A stretch of DNA of 64,000 nt from CAVORB01 sp963736235 (GCA_963736235.1 CAVTOR010000005.1:434001-498000), one strand, 5' to 3'; numbered from the stretch's first letter, positions 1 to 9,354 are shown. Notes: a model not told the origin generated them from the letters alone. Numbers and translations: made by a program.

Positions 1-182
1 TCAAGCTGAGGTTGCAACCCGAGGACGGGGGTGTCCCCATCGAGGCCATCGGCTTCCGTTTGGGCGCGCTGGTCGACGGACCCGGCGATCGAGCGCACCT
101 AGCCTACCGGCTCGATGTCAACGAGTATCGGGGCGCGGTATCTCCGCAACTGATCGTGGAGCATCTGCAGTGGGCGAGCTAG
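1..182 (+). CDS. recJ: RecJ ssDNA exonuclease, C-terminal end (5' partial)
   Basis: The reading frame is open from base 3 to the TAG at 180-182 and gives about 59 residues. They contain a segment reading AIGFRLG followed by LAYRLDVNEYRG and ending VEHLQWAS. This matches the C-terminal OB-fold end of RecJ, the 5'-3' single-strand DNA exonuclease of recombination and mismatch repair: the 'AIGF' and 'YRLDVNEYRG' patterns are typical of that family. The start lies outside the window. The stop overlaps the next gene by 13 bases. Too little is present to judge catalytic residues, which lie in the missing N-terminal DHH domain. Confidence 0.85.
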   Translation, partial: KLRLQPEDGGVPIEAIGFRLGALVDGPGDRAHLAYRLDVNEYRGAVSPQLIVEHLQWAS

Positions 183-694
183 AGGAATTCGATGACCTGG
201 CCCCGGATGGCCCGAGCAAGAGTCAGATCAAACGCGAGTTGCACGCCTTGCAGGAGCTGGCCGAGCGGCTGGTCTCGCTGCCGCGGGCGGAGCTGCAGCG
301 TTTGAACCTGAGCGCGGCGACCTGGGCCGCCGTCGACGAAACTGGCCGAATCAAGGACCTGCGTGCCCTGCGCCGTCACTACAAGCGTATAGGCAAGCTG
401 CTGGCGCAGGAAGACACGGAGACGGTGTATGCGCTGATGCACGAAAAGGATGCGCTGGCGCGCCAGGAGACGGCTCGGCACCATCGCCTGGAACGTTGGC
501 GGGAGCGCCTGATCGATGAGGGTGATGCCGCCTTCAGCGCTTTCCTGGCTGAGTACCCGGCGGTGGATCGTCAGCGGTTGCGCACCCTGATCCGGACCGT
601 TCAGCGGGATCGGGAGCAGGGAAAGGCCGAGTCGGCGCGCAAGCTCTTTCGTCTCCTGCGTTCTGAGATCGAGCGGGCGGAGGGCGGGGCGTGA
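170..694 (+). CDS. darP: DarP (YjgA, DUF615) ribosome-maturation factor
   Basis: This 174-residue protein is DarP/YjgA, a small helical protein that binds late 50S precursors and helps mature the peptidyl transferase centre. The family signature is visible: SKSQIKRELHALQELAERLV near residue 17, then an all-helical body with DLRALRRHYKRIGKLL. Length is normal for the family. The start is GTG at 170, inside the end of recJ, with GGAG about 9 bases upstream. Overlap with recJ suggests translational coupling. Charge is strongly mixed Lys/Arg/Glu, as expected for a ribosome-associated factor. Confidence 0.9.
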   Translation: MGELEEFDDLAPDGPSKSQIKRELHALQELAERLVSLPRAELQRLNLSAATWAAVDETGRIKDLRALRRHYKRIGKLLAQEDTETVYALMHEKDALARQETARHHRLERWRERLIDEGDAAFSAFLAEYPAVDRQRLRTLIRTVQRDREQGKAESARKLFRLLRSEIERAEGGA

Positions 695-728
695 CGAGTC
701 GGTCGAACAGCACGAGGGGGTATGGCCG

Positions 729-989
729 ATGAGTCCGGAACGCGATGAGCCGGCGGAGCTGCAGCGCCTGCGCTGGCAATGCCGCCGCGGCATGCTGGAG
801 CTGGATGTGCTGCTCGACCGGTTTCTGGAGGTCGGCTATGGACAGCTGAGCGACGGGGAACGGGCCGTGTTCTCCCGTTTGCTCGATTGTCAGGACCAGC
901 TGATCCACGATTGGGTCATGGGCAAGTTGGAACCGGCGGAGGATGACCTGAAGCGAGTGGTGGCCAAGCTCCGGCAAACCCGCTGGTGA
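729..989 (+). CDS. sdhE: SdhE (YgfY/CptB) flavinylation factor
   Basis: This 86-residue protein is SdhE (succinate dehydrogenase assembly factor 2). It promotes covalent attachment of FAD to the SdhA and FrdA flavoproteins. The diagnostic RGMLELD motif (RGxxE) is at about residues 19-25, and the rest is the expected five-helix fold. A GAGGGGG ribosome site at 714-720 precedes the ATG at 729. In many Gammaproteobacteria sdhE is followed directly by ygfX. Here ygfX lies 2.3 kb away at 3309, separated by an IS element and an antisense membrane-protein gene. Confidence 0.93.
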   Translation: MSPERDEPAELQRLRWQCRRGMLELDVLLDRFLEVGYGQLSDGERAVFSRLLDCQDQLIHDWVMGKLEPAEDDLKRVVAKLRQTRW

Positions 990-1048
990 CTGGGGCGTGC
1001 CAACGCCGGCTGCCCATCTCCCAACCTCAGTCCGCGCCAGTCGCCGTC

Positions 1049-2607
1049 CTAGCAGCCTGTCGGACTTTCCCGCTGCTGAGAAGCGAAGCTTCCCGGTAGA
1101 ATTAGGCGCAGCCATCTTGGGGGTCTGAACCGATGAGCCACTTCCGTCCAATCGACCGCGACATTGACTTCCTGTTGCCGCCCTCGGTGCAGGACTGGCT
1201 GCCGGAGGGACACCTGGCGCGCTATGTGGTCGAGGTGGTCGAAGGGCTCGACTTGCGGGAGTTGGAGCAAGCCTATGCCGGTCGGGGCAGCGCCCCCTAC
1301 CACCCGGCGACGTTGCTGTCGCTGCTGATCTACGGCTACGCCACCGGCTGCTTCTCCAGCCGCAAGATCGAGCGGGCAACCTACGATTCACTGGCGTTTC
1401 GCTACATCGCCTGCAATCGCCATCCTGACCACGACACCCTGTCGAGTTTCCGGCGGCGTTTCCGCAAGGAGTTCGAGGCGGTCTTCGTCGAGGTGCTGGA
1501 AGTGGCGCGCGAGAACCAGCTCAGCCGCTTCGGCACGGTGAGTCTCGACGGCACCAAGATCCACGCCAACGCCAGCCGCCACAGTGCCCTCTCCTATGGG
1601 CACGCCGAGGCGATCGAAGCCCAGCTCAAGGCCGAGGTCCAAGAGCTGCTGGCGCTGGCCGAGGAGGCCGACGGCGCGAACGTGCCCGACGGCATGAGCC
1701 TGCCCGCGGAGCTCGAGCGCCGTGAGGACCGCCTGGCCGCCATCGCCGCGGCCAAGGCCAAGATCGAGGCAAGGGCCGCCGAGCGGTATGCGCGCGAGCA
1801 GGCCGACTACGAAACCAAGCTAGCCGCCCGCGCGGCCAAGGCCGCCGCCACGGGCAGAAAGCCCGGCGGCAAACCACCCCAGCCACCAACACCCGGCCCA
1901 CGTGCCGATGAGCAGATCAACCTCACCGATGAGGAGTCGCGCATCATGCCGGTTGCCGGGGGCGGCTTCGAGCAGTGCTACAACGCCCAGGCCATCGTCG
2001 ATACCGACACCATGCTGGTGGTGGTGCCGCAGGTCGTACAGGCGGCCAACGACAAGCAACAGGTGGCACCGATGCTCGAGAAGCTGCAAGCCCTGCCCGC
2101 GGGCCTCAACCAGCCTGAGCAGTGCCTGGCCGACGCGGGTTACTTCAGCGAAGCCAACGTCGACACCTGCGAAGCGGCCGGAATCGAGCCGCTGATCGCG
2201 CTGCAGCGCGATGAACACCATCCCCATTGGTCCGAGCGCTTCGGCGAGCCGAGCGCGCCACAGGCCGGGGCGACACCCGTCGAGCGCATGGCCAACCGGC
2301 TCAAGACCCGCACTGGCCGGGCTGCCTACGCGCTGCGCAAACAGACCGTCGAGCCGGTCTTCGGCATCATCAAATCCGTGATGGGCTTCCGCCAGTTCCT
2401 CACCCGCGGATTGGACAACGTCCAAGGCGAATGGACCTTGGTGTGCCTGGCGTGGAACCTCAAACGCATGGCGGTACTACGCCCGCAGTAAGGAAAAAGG
2501 GGACAAAAAGCTCGCTTTTGGCGGCAAAAGGCATCTTTTCCGCAACAAACGGCCTTTTGCGGCTCCGATACTGGCAGCCGCGAGGGTTAAGTCCGACAGG
2601 CTGCTAG
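1049..2607 (+). mobile_element. IS1182-family insertion sequence, complete
   Basis: The element is about 1.55 kb and carries one transposase gene. The 17-base end CTAGCAGCCTGTCGGAC at 1049-1065 is repeated in perfect inverted form at 2591-2607. The outermost CTAG is palindromic, so it can be read either as part of the terminal repeat or as a 4-bp target duplication. The copy looks intact: uninterrupted transposase and matching ends. It is inserted just inside the 3' end of the leftward DUF2238 gene. Confidence 0.92.
1133..2491 (+). CDS. IS1182-family DDE transposase
   Basis: This 452-residue transposase begins with the N-terminal domain typical of the IS1182/IS1380-like DDE group (RPIDRDIDFLLPPSVQDWLP, then HPATLLSLLIYGY). 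The catalytic residues are recognisable: Asp in VSLDGTK near 139, Asp in CLADAGY near 332, and Glu in TVEPVFGIIK near 406. A charged Ala/Glu/Lys-rich insertion (about residues 165-255) lies between the first and second Asp. The frame is open from end to end and the terminal repeats match, so the element may be active. Confidence 0.93.
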   Translation: MSHFRPIDRDIDFLLPPSVQDWLPEGHLARYVVEVVEGLDLRELEQAYAGRGSAPYHPATLLSLLIYGYATGCFSSRKIERATYDSLAFRYIACNRHPDHDTLSSFRRRFRKEFEAVFVEVLEVARENQLSRFGTVSLDGTKIHANASRHSALSYGHAEAIEAQLKAEVQELLALAEEADGANVPDGMSLPAELERREDRLAAIAAAKAKIEARAAERYAREQADYETKLAARAAKAAATGRKPGGKPPQPPTPGPRADEQINLTDEESRIMPVAGGGFEQCYNAQAIVDTDTMLVVVPQVVQAANDKQQVAPMLEKLQALPAGLNQPEQCLADAGYFSEANVDTCEAAGIEPLIALQRDEHHPHWSERFGEPSAPQAGATPVERMANRLKTRTGRAAYALRKQTVEPVFGIIKSVMGFRQFLTRGLDNVQGEWTLVCLAWNLKRMAVLRPQ

Positions 2608-3247
2608 TGGGTCGCATCACGCCCGCCAGGCGCACCAGCTGCCGGTCGTGCAGGCGAGCCAGCAGCAGCAGGGCGGCGATGGCGCCAACGAGCGCGTAGG
2701 CCATGTCCGACTGCGTGTCCCAGCTGTAGCCCTGCAACGCGAGGAAGGCCTCGGCGGAAGCTCCGCTCGCCTCGGCGACCCACCACTCGATGAGCTCGTA
2801 GAAGGCGCTGAGGGCCAAGGCAAAGCAGACGACGAGAAAGAAGAGCCAGCGCTCTCCATTGACCACCCGCTGACGGATCAGGATCTCCCGGGCCAGGATG
2901 GCGGGCACGAAACCCTGCGCGAAATGACCGACCTTGTCGTAGTTGTTGCGCTGCCAGTCGAAGGCGTCGCGCAGCCAATCGAACAGCGGCACCTCGGCAT
3001 AGGTGTAGTGCCCGCCGACCATTAGGATGATGCAATGTATGAGAATCAGTACGTAACTCAAAGGAGTCAAAGGAAAACGCCGATATGTAAGTGCCAGGAT
3101 GAGGAACCCGATGACGGCGGGGAGCACCTCGAGTATCCAGGTGAAACGGTCCTTTGGTTCGATCGCCGACCAGGTGAGCATGGCCAGAAAAATGGCAACC
3201 CAGAGCAGCACTGCTCGCGAACGAGAGATATCCTCTTCTTTAGTCAT
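2477..3247 (-). CDS. DUF2238 (YjdF-like) membrane protein, 3' end altered by IS
   Basis: The product is a DUF2238 integral membrane protein of unknown function, with about six hydrophobic helices and the family's conserved polar segment NNYDKVGHFAQGF followed by FYELIEWW and WDTQSDM. The last native residues are about ...LAGVMRPT, ending near 2604. From there the frame runs through the right end of the IS1182 element and stops at 2477, adding about 40 foreign residues. If the IS is removed at the CTAG site, the frame continues into the bases at 1027-1048 and stops after about six more residues (TGA complementary to 1027-1029). So the insertion only replaced the extreme C-terminus. Confidence 0.8.
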   Translation of the reverse strand: MTKEEDISRSRAVLLWVAIFLAMLTWSAIEPKDRFTWILEVLPAVIGFLILALTYRRFPLTPLSYVLILIHCIILMVGGHYTYAEVPLFDWLRDAFDWQRNNYDKVGHFAQGFVPAILAREILIRQRVVNGERWLFFLVVCFALALSAFYELIEWWVAEASGASAEAFLALQGYSWDTQSDMAYALVGAIAALLLLARLHDRQLVRLAGVMRPTSSLSDLTLAAASIGAAKGRLLRKRCLLPPKASFLSPFSLLRA

Positions 3248-3308
3248 AATAAACAGTATCTTAACAATAATTATTTGTGTTGATTATAAATAACGCGCTG
3301 TTGGGCAC

Positions 3309-3788
3309 ATGACCAAGCATGGGGAAAGGCCCCCTCTGCACCTGAGGCCGGGCGGGTCCAAGGGGCTCGCCGCCTTTCTGCTCCTGACGCACGGTGCGGC
3401 CACCGTCGCCGTCTTGCTCCTTCCGTTGCCATGGTTCGGGCGAGCGGCACTGGCGGCGGCGGTCGCCGTGGGACTCGTCTACGCGATCTGGGCGCACCTC
3501 CTGCGCGCGCTGCCCTGGTCTGTGCGCGAGGCGTTGTGGGATCCGGACGGCACCTGGACCCTGACGTTGGGTTCGGGCCGGCGTCTCGAGGCCAGGCTGT
3601 CGCCGTCTACCTTCGTTTCACCCTTCCTCGTGGTGCTCAACTTTCGCCGGGGTCGCTGGCGCCGCTGCGCGCTACTGCTGCCGGCGGACGCCCTGGATCT
3701 CGATCTGCTGCGGCGGCTGCGCGTGCGCTTGCGCCTGTCCGGCGAGTCTGGGCCGGGACTCTCTGAACCCGCAACTCGATTTCGTTAG
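3309..3788 (+). CDS. ygfX: YgfX-like (CptA, DUF1434) membrane protein
   Basis: This 159-residue protein has two adjacent N-terminal transmembrane helices (about residues 20-38 and 44-62) and a soluble C-terminal domain with the pattern FVSPFLVVLNFRRGRWRRCALLLPADALD typical of YgfX. In Enterobacteria ygfX is co-transcribed with sdhE. It has been described both as the toxin CptA and as a protein affecting envelope and succinate dehydrogenase functions. Its role here is inferred. It lies downstream of and divergent from the DUF2238 gene, which with the IS separates it from sdhE. Confidence 0.72.
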   Translation: MTKHGERPPLHLRPGGSKGLAAFLLLTHGAATVAVLLLPLPWFGRAALAAAVAVGLVYAIWAHLLRALPWSVREALWDPDGTWTLTLGSGRRLEARLSPSTFVSPFLVVLNFRRGRWRRCALLLPADALDLDLLRRLRVRLRLSGESGPGLSEPATRFR

Positions 3789-3921
3789 ACTACGGAAACC
3801 GAAGAGACGCTGACTCCGGGGCCTCCTGAAACATATTCTCGCGGAGCTTCCTGTCCCGCGGAGCGCGCGCCGTCGCCAGCGTCTTGCCCACTCATCGTTC
3901 TACATCTATCAGGAATTTGTC

Positions 3922-4932
3922 ATGCGGATATTGGTAACAGGTGGCGCGGGTTACATCGGTAGTCACACCTGCGTGGAGCTGCTGGAGGCCGGCCATGAGG
4001 TACTGGTGGTCGACAACCTCTGCAACAGCAAGGAGGAGTCGCTGCGCCGGGTTGCCGAGATCGCTGGCCGCAAGCCCGGCTTCGTGAAAGCGGATCTCCG
4101 CGACCGCGCCGGCTTGACCTCGATCTTCAACGGTCAGGACTTCGATGCAGTAATCCATTTCGCCGGCCTAAAGGCCGTGGGCGAGTCGACGCAGATTCCG
4201 CTGGCGTACTACGAGAACAACGTCGGTGGAACGCTGACCCTGTGCCAGGTGATGGCCGAGGCCGGGGTCAAGAACATCGTGTTCAGCTCGTCCGCCACCG
4301 TCTACGGCGATCCGGCATCGGTCCCCATCCGGGAGCATTTCCCCACCTCCGCCACGAATCCGTATGGCCGGTCTAAGCTTTACATCGAGGAGATCCTGCG
4401 CGATGTCCACTTGTCCGACGGCGCATGGAACGTCGCCCTGCTGCGGTACTTCAACCCGGTCGGCGCCCACGACAGCGGGCGCATCGGCGAGGATCCCAAC
4501 GGGATTCCCAACAATCTGATGCCCTTCATCTCCCAGGTGGCAGTCGGCAAGCTGCCCAAGCTGCGGGTTTTTGGGGCCGACTATCCGACGCCGGACGGCA
4601 CCGGCGTGCGCGACTACATCCACGTGGTCGACCTCGCCCAGGGTCACTTGAAGGCCCTGGAGAGGCTGACCTCAAGTCCTGGCGTGGTGACCTACAACCT
4701 CGGCACCGGCCGCGGCTACAGCGTGCTGGAGATGGTGAGCGCCTTCGAGCGGGCCAGCGGCCGGCCCGTGCCCCATGAGATCGTGGACCGCCGCCCCGGG
4801 GACATCGCCATGTGCTACGCGGACCCCTCTCTCGCGCGGGAGGAGCTGGGCTGGTCCGCGGAGCGCGGGATTGATGACATGGTGCGGGATACCTGGCGTT
4901 GGCAGTCGCAGAATCCGAACGGATACGATTGA
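3922..4932 (+). CDS. galE: UDP-glucose 4-epimerase
   Basis: This 336-residue extended short-chain dehydrogenase interconverts UDP-glucose and UDP-galactose for surface polysaccharide synthesis. The NAD-binding motif GGAGYIGSH is at residues 7-15. The catalytic Ser/Thr region is SSSATVYG and the Tyr-x-x-x-Lys pair is in NPYGRSKLYIEE. The substrate-binding segments RYFNPVGAH and GTGVRDYIHVVDLA are also typical of GalE. Length is standard. It stands alone between ygfX and the convergent mfd gene. Confidence 0.95.
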   Translation: MRILVTGGAGYIGSHTCVELLEAGHEVLVVDNLCNSKEESLRRVAEIAGRKPGFVKADLRDRAGLTSIFNGQDFDAVIHFAGLKAVGESTQIPLAYYENNVGGTLTLCQVMAEAGVKNIVFSSSATVYGDPASVPIREHFPTSATNPYGRSKLYIEEILRDVHLSDGAWNVALLRYFNPVGAHDSGRIGEDPNGIPNNLMPFISQVAVGKLPKLRVFGADYPTPDGTGVRDYIHVVDLAQGHLKALERLTSSPGVVTYNLGTGRGYSVLEMVSAFERASGRPVPHEIVDRRPGDIAMCYADPSLAREELGWSAERGIDDMVRDTWRWQSQNPNGYD

Positions 4933-5015
4933 CTTGCGGCCCGCTGTGGCCGGGCGCCGGGAACAGATGGTGCGGATAGGATTTGCCGCCGGCATGGTCG
5001 CGCCCGCTGCGGGAT

Positions 5016-8000
5016 TCAGCCGCCGATCTGATCGAGGACGGCCCCGACCTGTTGCACCCGCTTACCCGGATCGGCCATGTCCCGGAAGAACCTGAGCCTG
5101 TCCCCGCCGTCGAGCTTGAACTCCTTGGGTCTGGTCTGAATGAGCTTGACCAGGTGCATGGGGTCAACCTTGGGCTCCTCGCTGAACAGGATGCGCCCGC
5201 TCACGGGTCCCGCCTCGATCTTCCGGATCCCCAGCGGCCGCGCCTTGAGCTTCAGCGCGGTGACGGCGAACAGGCTCTTGGCCGGCTCCGGCAGCAGGCC
5301 GAAGCGGTCGATCATCTCCACCTGCAGCTCCTTGAGCTCGTCACGCGTGTGCGCGCTGGCGATGCGCTTGTACATCACCAGGCGGGTATGGACGTCCGGA
5401 AGGTAGGCCTCCGGAAGCAGCGCGGGGATGGCCAGATCGATCTCCGCGCCGTGGTCGAGTGGGCGATCGAGCTCAGGCGTGCGTCCCGCCTTGAGCGCGT
5501 CCACGGCGCGCTCCAGCAGGTCCATGTAGAGCGTGAAGCCGATTTCCTGAATCTGGCCGCTCTGCTCCTCTCCCAGCAGCTCGCCGGCGCCACGGATCTC
5601 CAAATCGTGCGTGGAAAGGGTGAATCCAGCGCCCAAATCCTCCAGAGATTCAATTGCTTCGAGGCGCTTTTTCGCGTCCTCTGTCATCGTCTTCGGGGGC
5701 GGGGTGATGAGGTAGGCGTAGGCGCGGTGATGTGAACGCCCGACCCGTCCGCGCAGTTGATGGAGCTGGGCCAGTCCGAGCTTGTCGGCCCGGTTGATGA
5801 CGATGGTATTGGCGCTGGGGACGTCGATGCCGCTCTCGATGATGGTGGTGCATACCAGCAGGTTGAAGCGCTGATGGTAGAAGTCGCGCATCGTGCGCTC
5901 GAGATCGCGCTCGCGCATCTGGCCGTGGGCGACCTGGACGCGGGCGCCTGGCAAAAGGCCTTCGAGCTTGCGCGCCATGTTGTCGATGGTCTCTACCTCG
6001 TTGTGCAGGAAATAGACCTGGCCGCCGCGCTTGAGCTCGCGCAGGCAGGCCTCGATCACCAGGGCGTCGTTCCACTGGCTGACGAAGGTCTTGATCGGGT
6101 GGCGGGCCACCGGCGGCGTGGCGATGATCGAGAGGTCCCGCAGCCCCGACATGGCCATGTTCAGGGTGCGGGGGATGGGCGTCGCGGTCAGGGTCAGGAT
6201 GTCGACCTCGCTGCGCAGGGCCTTCAGCTTCTCCTTGTGGCGCACGCCGAAGCGGTGCTCCTCGTCGACGATGGCCAGCCCCAGGTTCTTGAAGCGGATG
6301 TTGGGCTGCAGAAGCTTGTGGGTGCCAACCACGATGTCGATGGACCCGTCCTCCATGCCTTGGAGCACATGCCTCTGCTCGCTGGCCGTGCGGAAGCGCG
6401 ACAGGCTTTCGACCTTCACCGGCCAGTCGGCGAAACGGTCGGAGAAGTTCTGGAAGTGCTGCTGTGCGAGCAGCGTCGTCGGTACCAGTACCGCGACCTG
6501 CTTGCCCCCGTGAACGGCCATGAAGGCGGCGCGCATGGCTACCTCGGTCTTGCCGAAGCCCACGTCTCCGCACACCACGCGGTCCATCGGCTTGGGATCC
6601 GCCATGTCGGCGATCACGGCGTCGATGGCCTGCTGCTGGTCCGGCGTCTCCTCGAACTCGAAGGCGGCGGCAAAGGCGGCGTATTCATCGCCATCGGCGG
6701 GGAAGGCGAAGCCCCGGCGGGCCGCGCGCCGCGCGTAGATGTCCAGCAGCTCCGCGGCGACGTCGCGCACCCGCTCCGCCGCCCTGCGCTTGAGCCTCTC
6801 CCACTGCTCGCCGCCGAGGCGGTGCAGCGGGGCGGTCTCCTCGGATGCGCCCGTGTAGCGGGAGATCAGGTGCAGGGAGGAAACAGGAACATAGAGCTTG
6901 TCGCCCTTGGCATACTCCAGCGTCAGGAACTCAGTCTGCATCCCGCCGTGCGTAAGGGTCTGCAGCCCGAGGTAACGGCCGACGCCGTGATCCTCATGGA
7001 CCACCGGCGCGCCGATGTGGAGCTCCGTGAGGTTGCGGACCACCGCCTCGCCGTCACGAGCGGCGGCTCGGCGCCGGCGGTCTTGCCGTACCCGTTCGCC
7101 ATAGAGCTGGGTCTCGGTGACAACCGCAAGGTGCTCGGTCTCGAGATACAGACCCTGCTCCAGCGGGGCGACGGTGAGACCGACGCGTTCGCCGGAGTCG
7201 ACGAACGCTTTCCAGCCGCCGACAAGTCGGGGGTGGATATCGAAGCCGCGCAGGTTCTCGAGCAGCAGCTCCCGGCGCCCGGTGCTCTCGGCGACGAAGA
7301 GGAGGCGCCGCTCGGGGGCGCCGACGAAGTCCTGCAGCGCCCCGGCCGGGCGCGCCGCGCGCGCTTGTATTCCCAACGCGGGCAGGGTGCGGGTGGCGAA
7401 GTTCGCGACTTCGCTGAATCCCCTGCGGCGCTGCGGCACCTCGGCCGTTTGGGCAAGGATGCCGGCCATGGCGTTAAGACGCGCGCTCAGCTCATCGGCC
7501 GACAGGTAGAGCCGGTTGGGCGCAAGCAAGGGGCGCTCGATGTCGTGGCGGCGCTGCTCGTAACGCGTGTGCACGTCCTGCAGGAAGCTGGCGGCTGCCT
7601 CGCGGGCGCGCTCCTCCTCGATGACAAGGGTCCGCTCTGGGAGGTAATCGGCGAGGGTCGCGGTTTCCTCGAAGAACAGCGGCAGGTAGTACTCGAGTCC
7701 CCCGGGGACGTGTCCCGCGGAGACCTCGCGGTAGATGATGCTGGCCTGGGGATCGCCCTCGAAGGTGCCGCGATACCGTTGGCGAAAGGCGGCGATTGCG
7801 TCCTCGTCCAACGGATACTCCCGTGCCGGGAGTAGGCGGATACGCTCCATCTTTTCCCGCGAGCGCTGGCTGTCCGGGTCAAAGGTGCGGATGCTCTCCA
7901 CCTCGTCGTCGAACAGATCGATGCGGTAGGGTTCCTGGCTGCCCATCGGAAACAGGTCCAGCAGGGCGCCGCGCACCGCGTACTCGCCGTGGGCGATCAC

Positions 8001-8513
8001 CTGCGAGACGCACTGGTATCCCGCCCGCTCCAGGCGGCGGCGGGTATCGTCCAGATTCAAACGGTCGCCGATTCCGAGCACCAGGGAGTGGCCGTCCACG
8101 TAGTCCCGCGGCGGCAGGCGCTGGAGCAGGGTGCCGGCCGGCACGACCAGCACGCCGCGGTCGAGGGACGGCAGTCGGTGCAGAGTCAGCAGGCGCTCGG
8201 AGACCAGCTCGGGCAGCGGCGGGAAGACGTCGTAGGGCAGGGTTTCCCAATCCGGGAAACCGATCACCGGTATCGCCGGGTCGTCGAGAAAGAAGCCGAG
8301 CTCCGCCTGCAGACGGGCCGCGCCGAGCACGTCCTCCACCACGGCCAGGACCAGGCAATGTGCCTGGCGTGCCGCTTGCGCGATGGCGAGCGCGCGGCTC
8401 GATCCGTAGAGGCGACCCCACTGCAGGCGCTCGCCGGGAGAGGTCGGAACCGGGGGATCGAGGGGAGAGCTCAGGCGGGAAGCGGCATCGACGGCAGCGG
8501 CTTCAGCGGACAT
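5016..8513 (-). CDS. mfd: Transcription-repair coupling factor Mfd
   Basis: This 1165-residue protein is Mfd, the DNA translocase that removes stalled RNA polymerase at lesions and recruits UvrA. Visible parts, in order, are the N-terminal UvrB-like region (FPDWETLPYDVFPP), the polymerase-interacting domain starting at VVHEDHGVGRYLGL, the translocase motor with Walker A GDVGFGKTE near residue 650 and DEEH near 749, the TRG motif region, and the C-terminal TRCF domain ending in the UvrA-binding part. Length is normal and the frame is intact. It converges with galE. Confidence 0.97.
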   Translation of the reverse strand: MSAEAAAVDAASRLSSPLDPPVPTSPGERLQWGRLYGSSRALAIAQAARQAHCLVLAVVEDVLGAARLQAELGFFLDDPAIPVIGFPDWETLPYDVFPPLPELVSERLLTLHRLPSLDRGVLVVPAGTLLQRLPPRDYVDGHSLVLGIGDRLNLDDTRRRLERAGYQCVSQVIAHGEYAVRGALLDLFPMGSQEPYRIDLFDDEVESIRTFDPDSQRSREKMERIRLLPAREYPLDEDAIAAFRQRYRGTFEGDPQASIIYREVSAGHVPGGLEYYLPLFFEETATLADYLPERTLVIEEERAREAAASFLQDVHTRYEQRRHDIERPLLAPNRLYLSADELSARLNAMAGILAQTAEVPQRRRGFSEVANFATRTLPALGIQARAARPAGALQDFVGAPERRLLFVAESTGRRELLLENLRGFDIHPRLVGGWKAFVDSGERVGLTVAPLEQGLYLETEHLAVVTETQLYGERVRQDRRRRAAARDGEAVVRNLTELHIGAPVVHEDHGVGRYLGLQTLTHGGMQTEFLTLEYAKGDKLYVPVSSLHLISRYTGASEETAPLHRLGGEQWERLKRRAAERVRDVAAELLDIYARRAARRGFAFPADGDEYAAFAAAFEFEETPDQQQAIDAVIADMADPKPMDRVVCGDVGFGKTEVAMRAAFMAVHGGKQVAVLVPTTLLAQQHFQNFSDRFADWPVKVESLSRFRTASEQRHVLQGMEDGSIDIVVGTHKLLQPNIRFKNLGLAIVDEEHRFGVRHKEKLKALRSEVDILTLTATPIPRTLNMAMSGLRDLSIIATPPVARHPIKTFVSQWNDALVIEACLRELKRGGQVYFLHNEVETIDNMARKLEGLLPGARVQVAHGQMRERDLERTMRDFYHQRFNLLVCTTIIESGIDVPSANTIVINRADKLGLAQLHQLRGRVGRSHHRAYAYLITPPPKTMTEDAKKRLEAIESLEDLGAGFTLSTHDLEIRGAGELLGEEQSGQIQEIGFTLYMDLLERAVDALKAGRTPELDRPLDHGAEIDLAIPALLPEAYLPDVHTRLVMYKRIASAHTRDELKELQVEMIDRFGLLPEPAKSLFAVTALKLKARPLGIRKIEAGPVSGRILFSEEPKVDPMHLVKLIQTRPKEFKLDGGDRLRFFRDMADPGKRVQQVGAVLDQIGG

Positions 8514-8690
8514 GGTTGGATAGGGGACTGAACGCAGGCGGATGGGCTCGATTTTCGCACAGGCGGGCTACCGCCTGCACCGGCGTTTCAGTCGCCGCGC
8601 GAAGGCGTCGTCGTGGGATCTGCGCGGTAGCCGTCTCCGGCAGTGTCCCGGCCACGGCTGCGTTCTACCATTTCTCTGTCCCCATTGTTA

Positions 8691-9143
8691 TCAATAGGTC
8701 GAGATCAGCTTGTTGAGCTGTGCCCCGAGACGCTTGTGGTACTGCACCGCGTCGTCGTAGGCGACCTTGAGCTCTGTGCGCAGCTTGTGCTCGGCGGTGG
8801 CGTTCGCGCTGTCGGCCCCCTGCCAACGGTCGCAGAAGGCTCTCAGTCTGACGTTCGATTCGTTGAGCGCGTCGATATAGGCGATGAGGGCGCCTTGAAT
8901 CTCCCTGCCCCGCCGTATGGCAAGATCGGCTTGGCCGAGCTGATCCAGTTCCTTCCGCGCCATGGCGAGTTGCGACGAGAGTTGGTCCAACTCCTCGGTG
9001 CGCGCCGCCGTGCCCTCGGGAGTCGGCGGGTGCATGCTCTGCAAGAGTCTGCGCGCCGAGAATCCGAACATCGCCTCGTGCACCCTGTTATAGCGGCAGC
9101 GAATCTCGGCCACGTCGTAGAGGGTCTTCAAGAGTTTCGACAT
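8691..9143 (-). CDS. Hypothetical helical protein (150 aa)
   Basis: I do not recognise a family. The ATG at 9143 was preferred to the GTG one codon upstream. The product is soluble and largely helical with a probable coiled coil around residues 45-75 (Glu/Leu/Gln-rich). It has no signal peptide, membrane segment or cysteine motif. The C-terminus reads YDDAVQYHKRLGAQLNKLISTY. It is a single leftward gene downstream of a structured repeat, with no informative operon partner. Base use looks like that of its neighbours, so it is probably a genuine gene. Confidence 0.6.
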   Translation of the reverse strand: MSKLLKTLYDVAEIRCRYNRVHEAMFGFSARRLLQSMHPPTPEGTAARTEELDQLSSQLAMARKELDQLGQADLAIRRGREIQGALIAYIDALNESNVRLRAFCDRWQGADSANATAEHKLRTELKVAYDDAVQYHKRLGAQLNKLISTY

Positions 9144-9354
9144 CACCCATTCACCGCGCCAGACGCACCGAGAGGGATCGACGCCCCGTACGAGCCGCGC
9201 CGCCAGTGCGTGATTCGTGCTCTCTCATGACGACAGTGTAACGAATGAGCGAGACTCGGTCGTACTCAAGCGCCCGATCCCCGCGGACCGGCTTGTGCTG
9301 AACCAGCTCTCCGGTCACGCTTTGACGACTACGCCCGTGAAGCAGGGTTGTTGC

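Noticed and set aside
3802..3812. Short match GAGACGCTGA to the MITE end between ygfX and galE
   Set aside because: Only about 10 bases match and no stem-loops or second end follow.
5757..7835. Long open frame (692 aa) antisense to mfd
   Set aside because: mfd on the other strand has every expected motif; this frame has no recognisable domains and is a GC-rich shadow.
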